Origin: an uncultured Oscillospiraceae bacterium
GTDB lineage: Bacteria > Bacillota > Clostridia > Oscillospirales > JAAYXM01
NCBI GenBank assembly: GCA_934646115.1
Contig: CAKUEM010000009.1
Location: 1-42,811, forward strand
Direction: 5' to 3'
DNA: 42,811 nt
In this document: one piece after another, positions 1 through 8,537 of the stretch
Layout: each line of letters begins with the position of its first letter
How positions within the stretch are numbered: the stretch's first letter is position 1
The notes under the pieces: model-generated
What the model saw: only the letters and a program-made list of their open reading frames with translations
What the model was told of the DNA's origin: nothing
The model's database searches: none
Made by a program: the position numbers and the translations under genes

Positions 1-106
1 TGTTGTGGTGACTTGATTTTAACGAACTCAATCGCTTTTTTCTATTCCTTCGGTCTCACTTCTATTGTAACGCTACAGCGTCCGCGCTTTTATTTTTGCA
101 AATGTA

Positions 107-135
107 TTTATTTACTTGCGCTTTTGTGCTATAAT
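107..135 (+). promoter_or_regulatory. Probable sigma-A promoter for zapA operon
   Basis: A perfect TATAAT (130-135) is preceded by TGC, giving an extended -10. A TTTATT at 107-112 is a fair -35 with 17-nt spacing. It lies about 65 nt upstream of the zapA start. The stretch 1-106 shows no gene or convincing structure. Not tested experimentally; the call rests on consensus match only. Confidence 0.6.
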
Positions 136-202
136 AATCCTGTATATCATGCCGCAAAACGCGGTCGTGTGCCCTAAAAAAAGCATGGGAGGTTGTGGCA
201 TT

Positions 203-514
203 ATGAAAAAAAGGATCACAGTGACCATCGGCGGAAACGAGTATCATCTGGTATCTGCGGAGGACGAGGAATATACCCGCAAGGTTGCGGCGCATGTTGA
301 CGCGAAAGTCAGCGAGATCTTGCAGGCGGGAAATACCTCCATTGTGGAGGCGGCGGTGCTTGCCAGCATCAACCTGGCCGATGAATATTATAAAGTGCTT
401 GACACGGCGGAAAATCTCCGCGCGCAGCTCAAGGATTATTTAGAAGAGTCCGGCAGAATGAAAATCGAGCTTTCTGAACTGCGGCGCGAAAACGATCGCT
501 TAAAAGCAAAGTGA
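203..514 (+). CDS. zapA: Cell division protein ZapA
   Basis: This 103-residue protein resembles ZapA, a small coiled-coil factor that bundles FtsZ filaments at midcell. The N-terminal part (about residues 1-45) is the beta-rich ZapA head starting MKKRITVTIGGNEY. The rest is a long charged helix ending in an ELRRENDRLKAK coiled coil. The length suits the family. The ATG at 203 is chosen because GGGAGG (188-193) lies about 9 nt upstream; a longer upstream reading frame has no ribosome site. The stop codon overlaps the next start by one base (TGATG), so the two genes are translationally coupled. It is the first gene of the block that runs on to the mre genes. Confidence 0.88.
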   Translation: MKKRITVTIGGNEYHLVSAEDEEYTRKVAAHVDAKVSEILQAGNTSIVEAAVLASINLADEYYKVLDTAENLRAQLKDYLEESGRMKIELSELRRENDRLKAK

Positions 515-2586
515 TGAATGAAATAGAGCTTTTAGCCCCCGCCGGAAGCCGGGACGCGGCGGTCGCGGCGGTGCAGAACGGCGCCGGGGCGATCTATCTC
601 GGCTTTGGCGACTTTAATGCGCGCCGGGGCGCAGAAAATTTTACGCAGGAGCAGATGGCGGAGACCATCGGCTATTGCCGCGCGCGCGGCGTGAAAATGC
701 ATATCACGCTCAACACGCTGCTGCGCGATCGGGAGTTTTCTGCGCTTGAAAAAACGGTCGATGCGCTCAATGCGCTTGCGCCGGACGCGGTGATTGTCGC
801 CGATCTTGGCGTGGCGCGCGCATTGCGCGAGCTTGCGCCGGAGCTTTGTCTCCATGCCTCCACCCAGCTCACGATTCATAATGTCGCGGGCGCGCAGGCG
901 GCGGCAGCGCTTGGCTTTTCGCGCGTTGTGCTCTCGCGCGAGCTGCCGGAGCAGGCGATCGCCGAGATCACGCGCAGCGTGCCGATCGAAACCGAGGTGT
1001 TCGTGCATGGCGCGCTCTGCATGTGCTATTCCGGGCAGTGCTATATGAGCGCGATGATCGGGCGGCGCAGCGGAAATCGCGGCCTTTGCGCGCAGCCCTG
1101 CCGCCTGCCGTATCGTTTGAGCGAGCGCGGGCGCGAGGGATATCCGCTCAGCCTGCGCGATCTGTGCCTGGCGGGCGAGCTTTCGCGCCTTCGCGCGTTG
1201 GGCGTTTCCAGTTTAAAAATCGAAGGGCGCATGAAGCGCCCGGAATATGTTGCCGTGGTCTGCGGGATCTATTCTCGCCTCCTGCGCGAGGAGCGCGCGC
1301 CCACGGAAGACGAGCTTCTTACCTTGCGGCGCATTTTCTCGCGCAGCGGCTTTACTGACGGGTATTTTCGCGGTCAAAAAGGCGTCTCCATGTTCGGCAC
1401 GCGGGCGGGCGCGCCTCCGGCGGAGGATGCGCTTTATCAGGCGGCGCGGGCGACCTATGCGGGCGAGCATGTGCAAATCCCGGTCACGTTTTCGCTCCAT
1501 GCGGCGCAAAATAAGCCGCTCACGCTTCAGGTCTCCGACCCGGATGGACGCTCATACACCGCGACCGGCGCGATTGTGGAAACGGCGCGCACGCGCGCGG
1601 CAGACGAAGCGTCTATCCGCGAAAAGCTGTTAAAAACCGGCGGAACGCCGTTTACCTGCACCCGGGCGGACATTGCGCTTGAACCCGGCTGCATGATCCC
1701 CGCCTCCGCGCTGGGCGCGGTGCGGCGCGAATGCCTGCAGGCGCTGCTTGCGGCGCGCAGCGCACCGCCCGTTCTTTCGCGCGGGGTGCTTTCCCCGCTT
1801 CCCGATGCGCCGGAATGCACGGTGCCGGGCGCGCTTTCTATAACGCTGCGTAGAAAAGAGCAGCTAAGCGACGCGCTGTATACCCTCCCGCTCTCGCGCA
1901 TCTATCTCCCAGCCGAGGAGCTTGACAACGTGACACCGCAGACTGAAATCCCGCTCGGCGTTCAGCTTCCGCAAATTATATGGGATGAGGAATGGTCGGC
2001 GCTTAAGGCGCGTTTGACCCGGCTTTTCGCGCGCGGCGTGACGCATGCGCTCGTCTCAAACCTCGGGCAGATCGCGCCACTTCAGGCGCTCGGCTTCACG
2101 GTGGAGGGCGATATCGGCTTAAACCTCTTCAATTCCCGCGCGCTTGCTGTGGCGAAGGATCTGGGGCTTTCGGGCGCAACGCTTTCGCCCGAGCTGAAGC
2201 TTTCTCAGGTGCGCGATATCAAAAAATGCATTCCCTGCGAGCTGGTCGTTTACGGGCGGCTGCCGCTCATGATCTGCGAAAACTGCGCGGTCGCGCCGGG
2301 CGGGCGTTGCCCGGGCGCGGGCGAGCATGTGCTGATCGATCGGCGCGGCAAGCGATTCCCGGTATTCTGCATGCCGCATCACCGCAATTTGATCTGCAAT
2401 GCGGATGTGCTCTATCTCGCCGACCAGCCGGAGGCGCTCTCCGGGCTTGGGCTTTCGCGCCTGCGCCTGCTGTTTACCGACGAATCTCCCGCAGAGGTCT
2501 GCCGCGTTGTGCGCGCGCATCTTGCGCCGGGCGCGGCTGCTCCGCGTGATTTTACCCGCGGTTTATATTATCGCGGGGTGGAATAA
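514..2586 (+). CDS. U32 family peptidase, long form (RlhA/YdcP-like)
   Basis: This 690-residue protein starts with the U32 hallmark ELLAPAGSRDAAVAAVQNGA. Around residues 160-200 it carries the family signature EVFVHGALCMCYSGQC, followed by further cysteines (GLCAQPCR) and the SLKIEGRMK motif. In characterised relatives (RlhA, TrhP, UbiU/UbiV) these cysteines bind an Fe-S cluster and the proteins modify RNA or ubiquinone precursors, so the historical name peptidase may mislead. The long C-terminal half corresponds to the extension seen in the larger U32 subfamily and includes another cysteine group (CENCAVAPGGRC). The start at ATG 514 overlaps the zapA stop by one base; an in-frame GTG at 511 is an alternative. 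The zapA-U32 pairing is common in Clostridia. Substrate unknown. Confidence 0.88.
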   Translation: MNEIELLAPAGSRDAAVAAVQNGAGAIYLGFGDFNARRGAENFTQEQMAETIGYCRARGVKMHITLNTLLRDREFSALEKTVDALNALAPDAVIVADLGVARALRELAPELCLHASTQLTIHNVAGAQAAAALGFSRVVLSRELPEQAIAEITRSVPIETEVFVHGALCMCYSGQCYMSAMIGRRSGNRGLCAQPCRLPYRLSERGREGYPLSLRDLCLAGELSRLRALGVSSLKIEGRMKRPEYVAVVCGIYSRLLREERAPTEDELLTLRRIFSRSGFTDGYFRGQKGVSMFGTRAGAPPAEDALYQAARATYAGEHVQIPVTFSLHAAQNKPLTLQVSDPDGRSYTATGAIVETARTRAADEASIREKLLKTGGTPFTCTRADIALEPGCMIPASALGAVRRECLQALLAARSAPPVLSRGVLSPLPDAPECTVPGALSITLRRKEQLSDALYTLPLSRIYLPAEELDNVTPQTEIPLGVQLPQIIWDEEWSALKARLTRLFARGVTHALVSNLGQIAPLQALGFTVEGDIGLNLFNSRALAVAKDLGLSGATLSPELKLSQVRDIKKCIPCELVVYGRLPLMICENCAVAPGGRCPGAGEHVLIDRRGKRFPVFCMPHHRNLICNADVLYLADQPEALSGLGLSRLRLLFTDESPAEVCRVVRAHLAPGAAAPRDFTRGLYYRGVE

Positions 2587-2607
2587 CAAATCGATGAGGT
2601 GATCGTG

Positions 2608-3054
2608 ATGAAAACGCTATCCATAAAGCTGCTCAGCCCGGATATCCCCGCGCCGGAATACGCCACGGCGGGCTCCGCGGGGATGGATCTGTGCGCCAAT
2701 GTGCCGGAGGTAACGGAGCTTGCTCCGGGGGAGACGCTGCGCGTTCCGACCGGGCTTGCCATTGCGCTGCCGGATGCAGAGCATGTTGCGCTCGTTTGCG
2801 CGCGCAGCGGACTTGCTATCCGGCATGGGATCACGCTTGCAAACGGCGTTGGCGTGATCGACAGTGATTATCGCGGCGAGATCCTCGTCGGGCTGTATAA
2901 TCAGTCTGACCGGGTATATGCCATCGAGCCGGGCGAGCGCATCGCCCAGCTTTTGATCCTTCCGGTCTGCCGCCCGGCGCTTGCCGTGTGCGACGAGCTG
3001 GATGAAACGGCGCGCGGTGCGGGCGGGTTTGGCTCGACCGGGCGCAAATCCTGA
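2608..3054 (+). CDS. dut: Deoxyuridine 5'-triphosphate nucleotidohydrolase (dUTPase)
   Basis: This 148-residue trimeric-type dUTPase hydrolyses dUTP to dUMP and pyrophosphate, which keeps uracil out of DNA and supplies dTMP synthesis. All five conserved motifs are visible in order: AGMDLCA (I), ARSGLA (II), NGVGVIDSDYRGEI (III, with the catalytic Asp and Tyr), GERIAQLLI (IV) and the glycine-rich RGAGGFGSTG tail (V). The start is placed at ATG 2608 because GAGGTGAT lies just upstream; an in-frame GTG at 2599 would overlap that site. It sits 21 nt after the U32 gene and 16 nt before maf, so it is probably cotranscribed with both. Confidence 0.95.
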   Translation: MKTLSIKLLSPDIPAPEYATAGSAGMDLCANVPEVTELAPGETLRVPTGLAIALPDAEHVALVCARSGLAIRHGITLANGVGVIDSDYRGEILVGLYNQSDRVYAIEPGERIAQLLILPVCRPALAVCDELDETARGAGGFGSTGRKS

Positions 3055-3070
3055 GAAAAGAGGAGTTCTC

Positions 3071-3646
3071 ATGCCTGAAATTGTATTAGCTTCGCAGTCG
3101 CCGCGGCGTCAGGAGCTGCTGCATCATGCGTTTTTCAGCTTTATGACCGTTCCGTCTGACGCGGACGAAACGCTGCCCGCCGGGCTGCCCCCGGCGGATT
3201 GCGCGGTGGAGATCGCGCGGCGCAAAGTAACCGATGTATCCTCTCGTGTTGCGCCCGGGTCGCTCATCATCGGCGCAGATACGATCGTCGTTTGCGACGG
3301 GCGCATTCTCGGCAAGCCGCTCAGCGAGCCGGAGGCGCGCGAAATGCTCACGCTGCTTTCCGGGCGCACGCATACCGTGTATACCGGGCTGGTCATCCGG
3401 CAGGGCGAGCGCGAGCTTTCCGGCTGCGAGGCGACCGACGTGACCTTCCGTAGCCTGACCCCCGGCATGATCGCCGCCTATATTGCAACAGGCGAGCCGA
3501 TGGACAAGGCGGGCGCGTATGGAATTCAGGAAAAGGGCGCGTTCCTGGTGGAACGGATCGAGGGCGATTATTTTAACGTTGTGGGGCTTCCGCTCTGCCG
3601 GCTCGGCAAGATGCTGGAGCAGCTCGGCGTTGCGCTGCTTTCATGA
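3071..3646 (+). CDS. maf: Maf-type nucleotide pyrophosphatase
   Basis: This 191-residue Maf/YhdE family enzyme is expected to hydrolyse non-canonical or pyrimidine nucleoside triphosphates such as dTTP and UTP to monophosphates. The N-terminal LASQSPRRQELL signature and the IIGADTIVV, LSGRTHTVYTG and DKAGAYGIQ motifs are all present. AGAGGAG at 3059-3065 lies about 6 nt before ATG 3071. In many Firmicutes maf is followed by radC and mreB before mreC; here mreC follows directly. Together with dut it forms a nucleotide-sanitation pair inside the cell-shape operon. Confidence 0.93.
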   Translation: MPEIVLASQSPRRQELLHHAFFSFMTVPSDADETLPAGLPPADCAVEIARRKVTDVSSRVAPGSLIIGADTIVVCDGRILGKPLSEPEAREMLTLLSGRTHTVYTGLVIRQGERELSGCEATDVTFRSLTPGMIAAYIATGEPMDKAGAYGIQEKGAFLVERIEGDYFNVVGLPLCRLGKMLEQLGVALLS

Positions 3647-3669
3647 TCTGAGAGTAAAGGGTGGTCGAA

Positions 3670-4509
3670 TTGAAGGAATTTTTCTCCCGGCGGTGGCTGA
3701 TTGTTGTGCTTGCGGCGGTACTGCTCTGTCTTGTCATGGCGATTTTCTCGGCGCTTTCGGGCGGGCGCATCTCCCCGGTCTCAAACCTGATCAACATGCT
3801 GGCAACGCCGCTTCAAAAGGCGGCGAGCAGCGTGGGAACAGGCGTGAGCGACTTTTACCAAAAGCTGACCGAATATGACGAGATGAAAAAAGAAAACGAA
3901 TCCCTGCGCGAGCAGCTGGCGGAAAGCGAGCGCGCGCGGCGCGATTCTGAAAATGCCGCGCGCGAAAATGAGCAGCTTCGCGGCGCTTTGGAGATGAAGC
4001 AGCGGGATCAGAGCCTGACGTTCGAATCCGCTGAGGTCATCGCGCGCGGAAACGATAACATGACTGCGACGTTTACGCTCGATAAAGGCTCGCTTTCCGG
4101 CATCGCGGTGGATCAATGCGTCATCACGGTGGACGGTATGGTCGGCTACATCAGCGAGGTGGGCACGAACTGGTCCATCGTTACCACGGTGATCGACACC
4201 GGGATGGAGGCGTCTGCCATCGCCTCGCGCACGCGCGACGTGGCGAGCGCGGAGGGCAATTTTGAGCTGATGAAGCAGGGGAAATTTAAGCTTTCTTATC
4301 TTGAAAAAGACGCGCAGCTCGTGCGCGGCGATACGGTGGAGACCTCCGGCTTCGGCGGCCTGTTCCCCAAGGGGATCATTTTAGGCCGCGTGGAGGAGGT
4401 CAAAAGCGAATCGCACGGGATCACGAAATACGCGGTGCTCACCCCGGCGGTCGACCTCTCGCATGTGAACCACGTGCTGGTCATCAAATCCTTTACCGCC
4501 GTAGAATAA
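3670..4509 (+). CDS. mreC: Rod shape-determining protein MreC
   Basis: MreC is a bitopic membrane protein of the elongasome that links cytoplasmic MreB filaments to wall-synthesising enzymes. Residues about 8-26 form a membrane anchor (RRWLIVVLAAVLLCLVMAI). A coiled coil follows at about 70-105 (YDEMKKENESLREQLAESER), then the beta-barrel MreC core with VDGMVGYISEVG and a typical SGFGGLFPKGIILG segment. The start is uncertain. TTG 3670 has AAAGGGTGG about 5 nt upstream and is preferred; GTG 3661 would add three residues and has no clear ribosome site. mreB is not in front of it, which is unusual. Confidence 0.92.
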   Translation: MKEFFSRRWLIVVLAAVLLCLVMAIFSALSGGRISPVSNLINMLATPLQKAASSVGTGVSDFYQKLTEYDEMKKENESLREQLAESERARRDSENAARENEQLRGALEMKQRDQSLTFESAEVIARGNDNMTATFTLDKGSLSGIAVDQCVITVDGMVGYISEVGTNWSIVTTVIDTGMEASAIASRTRDVASAEGNFELMKQGKFKLSYLEKDAQLVRGDTVETSGFGGLFPKGIILGRVEEVKSESHGITKYAVLTPAVDLSHVNHVLVIKSFTAVE

Positions 4510-4522
4510 GCGAGGAATTTGC

Positions 4523-5041
4523 ATGGAAAAGAAAAAAACGCGCTATCAATGGATCTTATATATCGCGCTGCTGTTTTTCATCATGCTGCTGGAGACAACG
4601 CTGCTGCCGTATTTAAAAATTTTCGGCGCAACGCCGATGTATCTTTTGCCTTATGCAATCGGCGCGATCGCGATGTTCGAGGGCGCATATGGCGGCGCGG
4701 TCGCCGGGCTGGCCGCCGGGCTGATCAGCGACGCGATGCTTCCTGTGGCTGACGGGTTTTATACCGTAGTCTATGTGCTCTGCGGCGTATTTGTTGCGTT
4801 TTTATCCGAGTTTGTGTTCTGGCGCAACTATGCCGCCACCCTGCTCTACGGCGCGGTGATCGTGCTGCTCACGCGGCTTTTATATTACATCGTGTTTTTC
4901 CTGATCTATGGCGAAACGAATATCCTGATGGTGCTGACCTCGCTGCCCGCCGAGCTGCTTGCCAGCGCGGTGATCACGCCGCTGATCTATCCGGTGATCC
5001 GCGGGATCTCGCGCCGTTTCCACGTAGAAGAGGAGGCGTAG
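4523..5041 (+). CDS. mreD: Rod shape-determining protein MreD
   Basis: This 172-residue hydrophobic protein has about five to six predicted membrane helices, as expected for MreD, the integral-membrane partner of MreC in cell elongation. It begins with a short basic stretch (MEKKKTRYQW) followed by the first helix. The motif ETTLLPYLKIFGATP and the YGGAVAGLAAGLISD segment match the family pattern of a loop followed by a small-residue helix. GCGAGG lies upstream of ATG 4523. It starts 13 nt after mreC and ends one base before the PBP2 start, so the three are tightly coupled. Confidence 0.88.
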   Translation: MEKKKTRYQWILYIALLFFIMLLETTLLPYLKIFGATPMYLLPYAIGAIAMFEGAYGGAVAGLAAGLISDAMLPVADGFYTVVYVLCGVFVAFLSEFVFWRNYAATLLYGAVIVLLTRLLYYIVFFLIYGETNILMVLTSLPAELLASAVITPLIYPVIRGISRRFHVEEEA

Positions 5042-5042
5042 G

Positions 5043-7112
5043 ATGGAGCGGAATGTGTATTTTAAGCGCAGTATTTTCGTCCTGATCGTGCTGGTGCTTT
5101 GCGTTTTGATCTTTGCCGGGCGCCTGTTTTATTTGCAGGTGGTAAACGGCGACTATTATTTAGAGCAGTCGCAGCGCCGGCTCTCCCGCTCGGTCACCGT
5201 GAAGGCGCCGCGCGGCGAGATTTTAGACCGGTATGGTCGCCCGCTCGTGACCAATCGCTCAAGCTTTGCCATTAAGCTCGACGCGGTCGCCTGGCGGCAG
5301 GCGGATAAAAATCAGGTCCTGCTCGATCTGGTGCAGCTGTGCAGCCAGAATGGGCAGGAGCATCTGGATTCCCTGCCGGTCACGACCGCAGAGCCGTTCC
5401 AATATACCTACCAGCTCGAGGCAAATGAGCAGGATGAGCGCACCGTTGCAAAATTTATCAAAAAAAATAAATGGGCGGCGGACGTCAGCGCCGCCACGCT
5501 GATCGACCTGATCTGCGAGGATTATGACGTGCCGGACACTGCGTCTGCGGCCGATCGGCGCACCCTCGCGGGGATCTATTTTGAGATGGAGCAGCGCAAT
5601 TTCACCTCTGCAAACCCCTATTTATTTGCGCAGGATGTGGACGTGGCGCTGGTTACAAAAATCAAGGAACGCATGCGTGAGCTGCCCGGCGTGATGATCG
5701 ACGTCGAGCCGATTCGCGAGTATCAAACGCCCTACGCCGCGCACATTTTGGGGCGCGTTGGGCAAATTTATAAAGAAGAATATGAAGATTTAAAGGAAAA
5801 AGGCTATCGTTTGGACGATATTGTCGGCAAAGATGGGATGGAGCGCGTGCTGGAGGACTATCTGCGCGGTAAGGACGGAACGCGCGCGATCGAAACCACG
5901 ACCGAAGGTAAAGTGACGAATATTCTCAGCTCGCAAAACCCTGTGCTGGGCAAAAACTGCGTGCTGACGCTGGATATCCGGCTTCAGGAGGCGGCGGAAA
6001 AATCGCTCGCCGCCATCGTTCCCAAGCTGCGCGAGGAAGGGAAAACCAACTCGCGTTGGGGCGGCGAGGATGCCAAGGGCGCGGCGCTCGTTGTGCTGGA
6101 CGTGCGCAATGGCGATACGCTTGCCATGGCGTCTTATCCCACATTTTCTCTGGAGGATTACGGGAAGAATTATCAAAGCATGCTGAAAGATCCGCTGCGC
6201 CCGATGGTAAACCGCGCGATCAGCGGCCTGTATCCGCCCGGCTCGACCTTCAAGATGGTAACGAGCATCGCCGCGCTGGAGACCGGGACAATCACGAAAA
6301 AGACGCAGATCGAGGACCTCGGCGTATATCGCTATTATGCGCCGAGCTACACGCCGATGTGCGACGTGTATAAAAGCTACCATCGCACGCATGGCTACGT
6401 CAATGTGGAGGGCGCGCTTCAGGTCTCCTGCAACTATTTCTTCTATGAGGTCGGGCGGCTTTTGGGCATCGACGCGCTGGATAAATATGCCGAAATGTTT
6501 GGATTTTCGCAAAAAACCGGGCTGGAGCTGCCGGGCGAAGCGTCGGGGCAGGTCGCATCCCCCGCAGTCAAAGAAAAAAACGGCGAGAGCTGGTATCCGG
6601 GTCAGACGATCGCTGCGGCGATCGGGCAGTCTGACACGCTGGTCACGCCGCTTCAGCTTGCAAATTATGTCGCTACGTTGTGCAACGGCGGCTATCGCTA
6701 TCAGCCGCACCTGCTAAAAAGCGTAAAAAATCCGCTGAATAATGCAACCGTCTATGAGCCGGAGAAAAAGCTTTTAGACAAGCTGGAGCTCAACCAGAAG
6801 AATGTGAACACTGTACTAAACGGCATGCAGATGGTCGCAATGGAATCCGGCGGCAGCGCGTATGCGGTGTTTAAAGATTATCCCGTGCGGGTCGGCGCGA
6901 AAACCGGTTCGGCGCAGGCGCCCGGCGGGTCACACGCGTTATTTGTCGCCTATGCGCCGGCAGACGATCCGGAAATTGCGATCGCAGTCGTCGTGGAAAA
7001 CGGCGGTCAGGGCAGCCGTATTGCCTCGGTCGCAAAGGATGTGTTTGACGTGTATTTTTCCAATGATTTTGATTTAGATGCACGGCAGGCGGAGAATGTG
7101 ATTTTGAAGTAG
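5043..7112 (+). CDS. mrdA: Penicillin-binding protein 2 (elongasome transpeptidase)
   Basis: This 689-residue class B PBP cross-links peptidoglycan during cylindrical growth. It has a single N-terminal membrane anchor (about residues 9-29), a dimerisation/pedestal domain opening with KAPRGEILDRYGRPLVTN, and a C-terminal transpeptidase. Active-site motifs are intact: SxxK as STFK near residue 401 (PPGSTFKMV), SxN as SCN near 462 (VSCNYFFYEVG) and KTG near 620 (GAKTGSAQAPGG). Synteny after mreCD supports PBP2 rather than a divisome PBP. The partner SEDS polymerase RodA is not encoded in this window. The gene ends the first transcription block. Confidence 0.94.
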   Translation: MERNVYFKRSIFVLIVLVLCVLIFAGRLFYLQVVNGDYYLEQSQRRLSRSVTVKAPRGEILDRYGRPLVTNRSSFAIKLDAVAWRQADKNQVLLDLVQLCSQNGQEHLDSLPVTTAEPFQYTYQLEANEQDERTVAKFIKKNKWAADVSAATLIDLICEDYDVPDTASAADRRTLAGIYFEMEQRNFTSANPYLFAQDVDVALVTKIKERMRELPGVMIDVEPIREYQTPYAAHILGRVGQIYKEEYEDLKEKGYRLDDIVGKDGMERVLEDYLRGKDGTRAIETTTEGKVTNILSSQNPVLGKNCVLTLDIRLQEAAEKSLAAIVPKLREEGKTNSRWGGEDAKGAALVVLDVRNGDTLAMASYPTFSLEDYGKNYQSMLKDPLRPMVNRAISGLYPPGSTFKMVTSIAALETGTITKKTQIEDLGVYRYYAPSYTPMCDVYKSYHRTHGYVNVEGALQVSCNYFFYEVGRLLGIDALDKYAEMFGFSQKTGLELPGEASGQVASPAVKEKNGESWYPGQTIAAAIGQSDTLVTPLQLANYVATLCNGGYRYQPHLLKSVKNPLNNATVYEPEKKLLDKLELNQKNVNTVLNGMQMVAMESGGSAYAVFKDYPVRVGAKTGSAQAPGGSHALFVAYAPADDPEIAIAVVVENGGQGSRIASVAKDVFDVYFSNDFDLDARQAENVILK

Positions 7113-7208
7113 CGCGCGCATAGGCGTTTTGTTTCTTGCATTTTGTTGTTTTTTCGCGCCGTTTGCCGAATTTGCGCGCATGGCGCCCCTTGTTTTTCAA
7201 AATTTCTC

Positions 7209-7236
7209 TTGAATTTGACCGCTCAGATGCTATAAT
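7209..7236 (+). promoter_or_regulatory. Probable promoter for minD-mgsA
   Basis: TTGAAT (7209-7214) and TATAAT (7231-7236) are spaced by 16 nt. The -10 is extended by TGC, as at the zapA promoter. It lies in the 167-nt gap after PBP2, which holds no other feature I can support, so minD-mgsA is probably transcribed at least partly separately. Confidence 0.65.
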
Positions 7237-7279
7237 AGTCTCAGAGGCTTTTTGCAAAAAACGGGCAGGAGGGTGGAGT

Positions 7280-8038
7280 ATGGCAGTTACGATTTGCGTC
7301 GCGTCCGGCAAGGGCGGAACAGGCAAAACCTCTGTGACCGCCGGGGTCGCCGCCTGCCTTGCCGCGCTTGACCACAAGGTCCTCGCGCTGGACTGTGACA
7401 TAGGGCTGCGCAACCTTGACCTTGCCCTTGGGCTGAGCGAGCGCGCGGTTTTTGATTTCACCGATGTGGTGTTTGGGCGCAAGGATCTGATGCAAGCCGC
7501 GATTGCGCACCCGCTGATCCCCAATCTGTTTTTACTCGCCGCGCCGTTTGGCAGCAGCTTTCCTGAAATCACGGCGCAGCAGCTGCACGCCCTGATGGAT
7601 GAGATCCGCCGACGATTTGATTTTTGCGTGATCGACTGCCCGGCAGGGATCGGGCCGTGGTTCGAGCAGGTGGCGGACGTTTCCGACCAGGCGATCATGG
7701 TCTGCACGCCGGATCATGCCAGCCTGCGTGACGCCGGGTCTTGCCGGCGCGTGCTGCGCGCCCATGGCGTTTCGGATATCCGGCTGGTGCTCAACCGCGT
7801 GCGTCCGCAGCTGATCCGCCGCATGCGCGCCGTGAATATTGACGACGCGATCGACCGGACAGGCATCCAGCTGCTCGGCATCGTGCCCGAGGATCAAACC
7901 GTGATTGCCTGCGCAAACCGCGGCGAGCTGGTGTTTTCTCAAATGAATTCCCACGCGGCGCGCGCGTATCGCAATATCACGCGCAGACTTCTTGGCGAGC
8001 GGCTGCCGCTGATGAAATTGCCGCGAAAAACCGTTTGA
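7280..8038 (+). CDS. minD: Septum site-determining ATPase MinD
   Basis: This 252-residue ParA/MinD-type ATPase positions the division site by recruiting MinC to the membrane. The deviant Walker A motif SGKGGTGKTS starts near residue 9. LALDCDIGLRNLDLALG is the MinD-type A' region, and CVIDCPAGIG is Walker B. The C-terminal half contains IQLLGIVPEDQTVIACANRGE, close to the MinD pattern. The end (ITRRLLGERLPLMKL) could form the amphipathic membrane-targeting helix, although it is followed by a basic tail. GCAGGAGGGTGGAG precedes ATG 7280. No minC or minE lies alongside, which is odd; another MinD/ParA-like role is possible but less likely. Confidence 0.85.
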   Translation: MAVTICVASGKGGTGKTSVTAGVAACLAALDHKVLALDCDIGLRNLDLALGLSERAVFDFTDVVFGRKDLMQAAIAHPLIPNLFLLAAPFGSSFPEITAQQLHALMDEIRRRFDFCVIDCPAGIGPWFEQVADVSDQAIMVCTPDHASLRDAGSCRRVLRAHGVSDIRLVLNRVRPQLIRRMRAVNIDDAIDRTGIQLLGIVPEDQTVIACANRGELVFSQMNSHAARAYRNITRRLLGERLPLMKLPRKTV

Positions 8039-8062
8039 ATGACTTGTGAAGGGGTATGATTT

Positions 8063-8473
8063 ATGAACGTCGCAATCATCGCGCACGACAAAAAGAAAGA
8101 ACTGATGGTGCAATTTTGTATCGCTTACTGCGGTATTTTATCCAAACACAATATCTGCGGAACGGGCACGACCAGTAAGCTGGTCAGCGAGGCGACCGGG
8201 CTTGACATCAAGCGCTTTCTCTCCGGTCCGCAGGGCGGCGACCAGCAGATCGGCGCGCGCATCGCGTATAACGAGATCGACCTGGTTCTGTTTTTCCGCG
8301 ATCCGCTGACCGCTATGCCGCATGAGCCGGATGTGCAGGCGCTGCTTCGCCTGTGCGACGTGCATAATGTCCCGGTCGCAACCAATGTCGCCACGGCGGA
8401 GATCCTGGTGCGCGGCTTAGAGCGCGGCGATTTCGGCTGGCGCGATATCGTAAACCCCAAGCACACGCTGTAA
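8063..8473 (+). CDS. mgsA: Methylglyoxal synthase
   Basis: This 136-residue enzyme converts dihydroxyacetone phosphate to methylglyoxal and phosphate, a bypass that relieves sugar-phosphate stress. The family core is clear: IAHDKKKELMVQF at the N-terminus, the phosphate-binding GTGTTSKL, and LSGPQGGDQQIGARI, which includes the catalytic aspartate region. Length matches the usual 130-150 residues. AAGGGGTATG lies before ATG 8063. It follows minD by 24 nt. In related Clostridia mgsA often closes a mre-min-rodA cluster, so its place here fits a cluster that has lost several members. Confidence 0.95.
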   Translation: MNVAIIAHDKKKELMVQFCIAYCGILSKHNICGTGTTSKLVSEATGLDIKRFLSGPQGGDQQIGARIAYNEIDLVLFFRDPLTAMPHEPDVQALLRLCDVHNVPVATNVATAEILVRGLERGDFGWRDIVNPKHTL

Positions 8474-8491
8474 ATTTTTCATGCATACAAG

Positions 8492-8529
8492 AAACCCCGC
8501 GGAAGGAGCACGCTCCTCCCGCGGGGTTT
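8492..8529. terminator. Bidirectional intrinsic terminator between mgsA and tyrA
   Basis: The arms AAACCCCGCGG (8492-8502) and CCGCGGGGTTT (8519-8529) pair perfectly. The stem extends inward through AGGAG/CTCCT around one mismatch, with a CACG loop. A and T runs flank both sides. It lies between the convergent mgsA (+) and tyrA (-) genes and can serve both. Confidence 0.9.
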
Positions 8530-8537
8530 ATTAATTT

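Noticed and set aside
5790..6710. 306-residue open frame on the minus strand
   Set aside because: It is antisense to the transpeptidase domain of PBP2, whose active-site motifs are intact.
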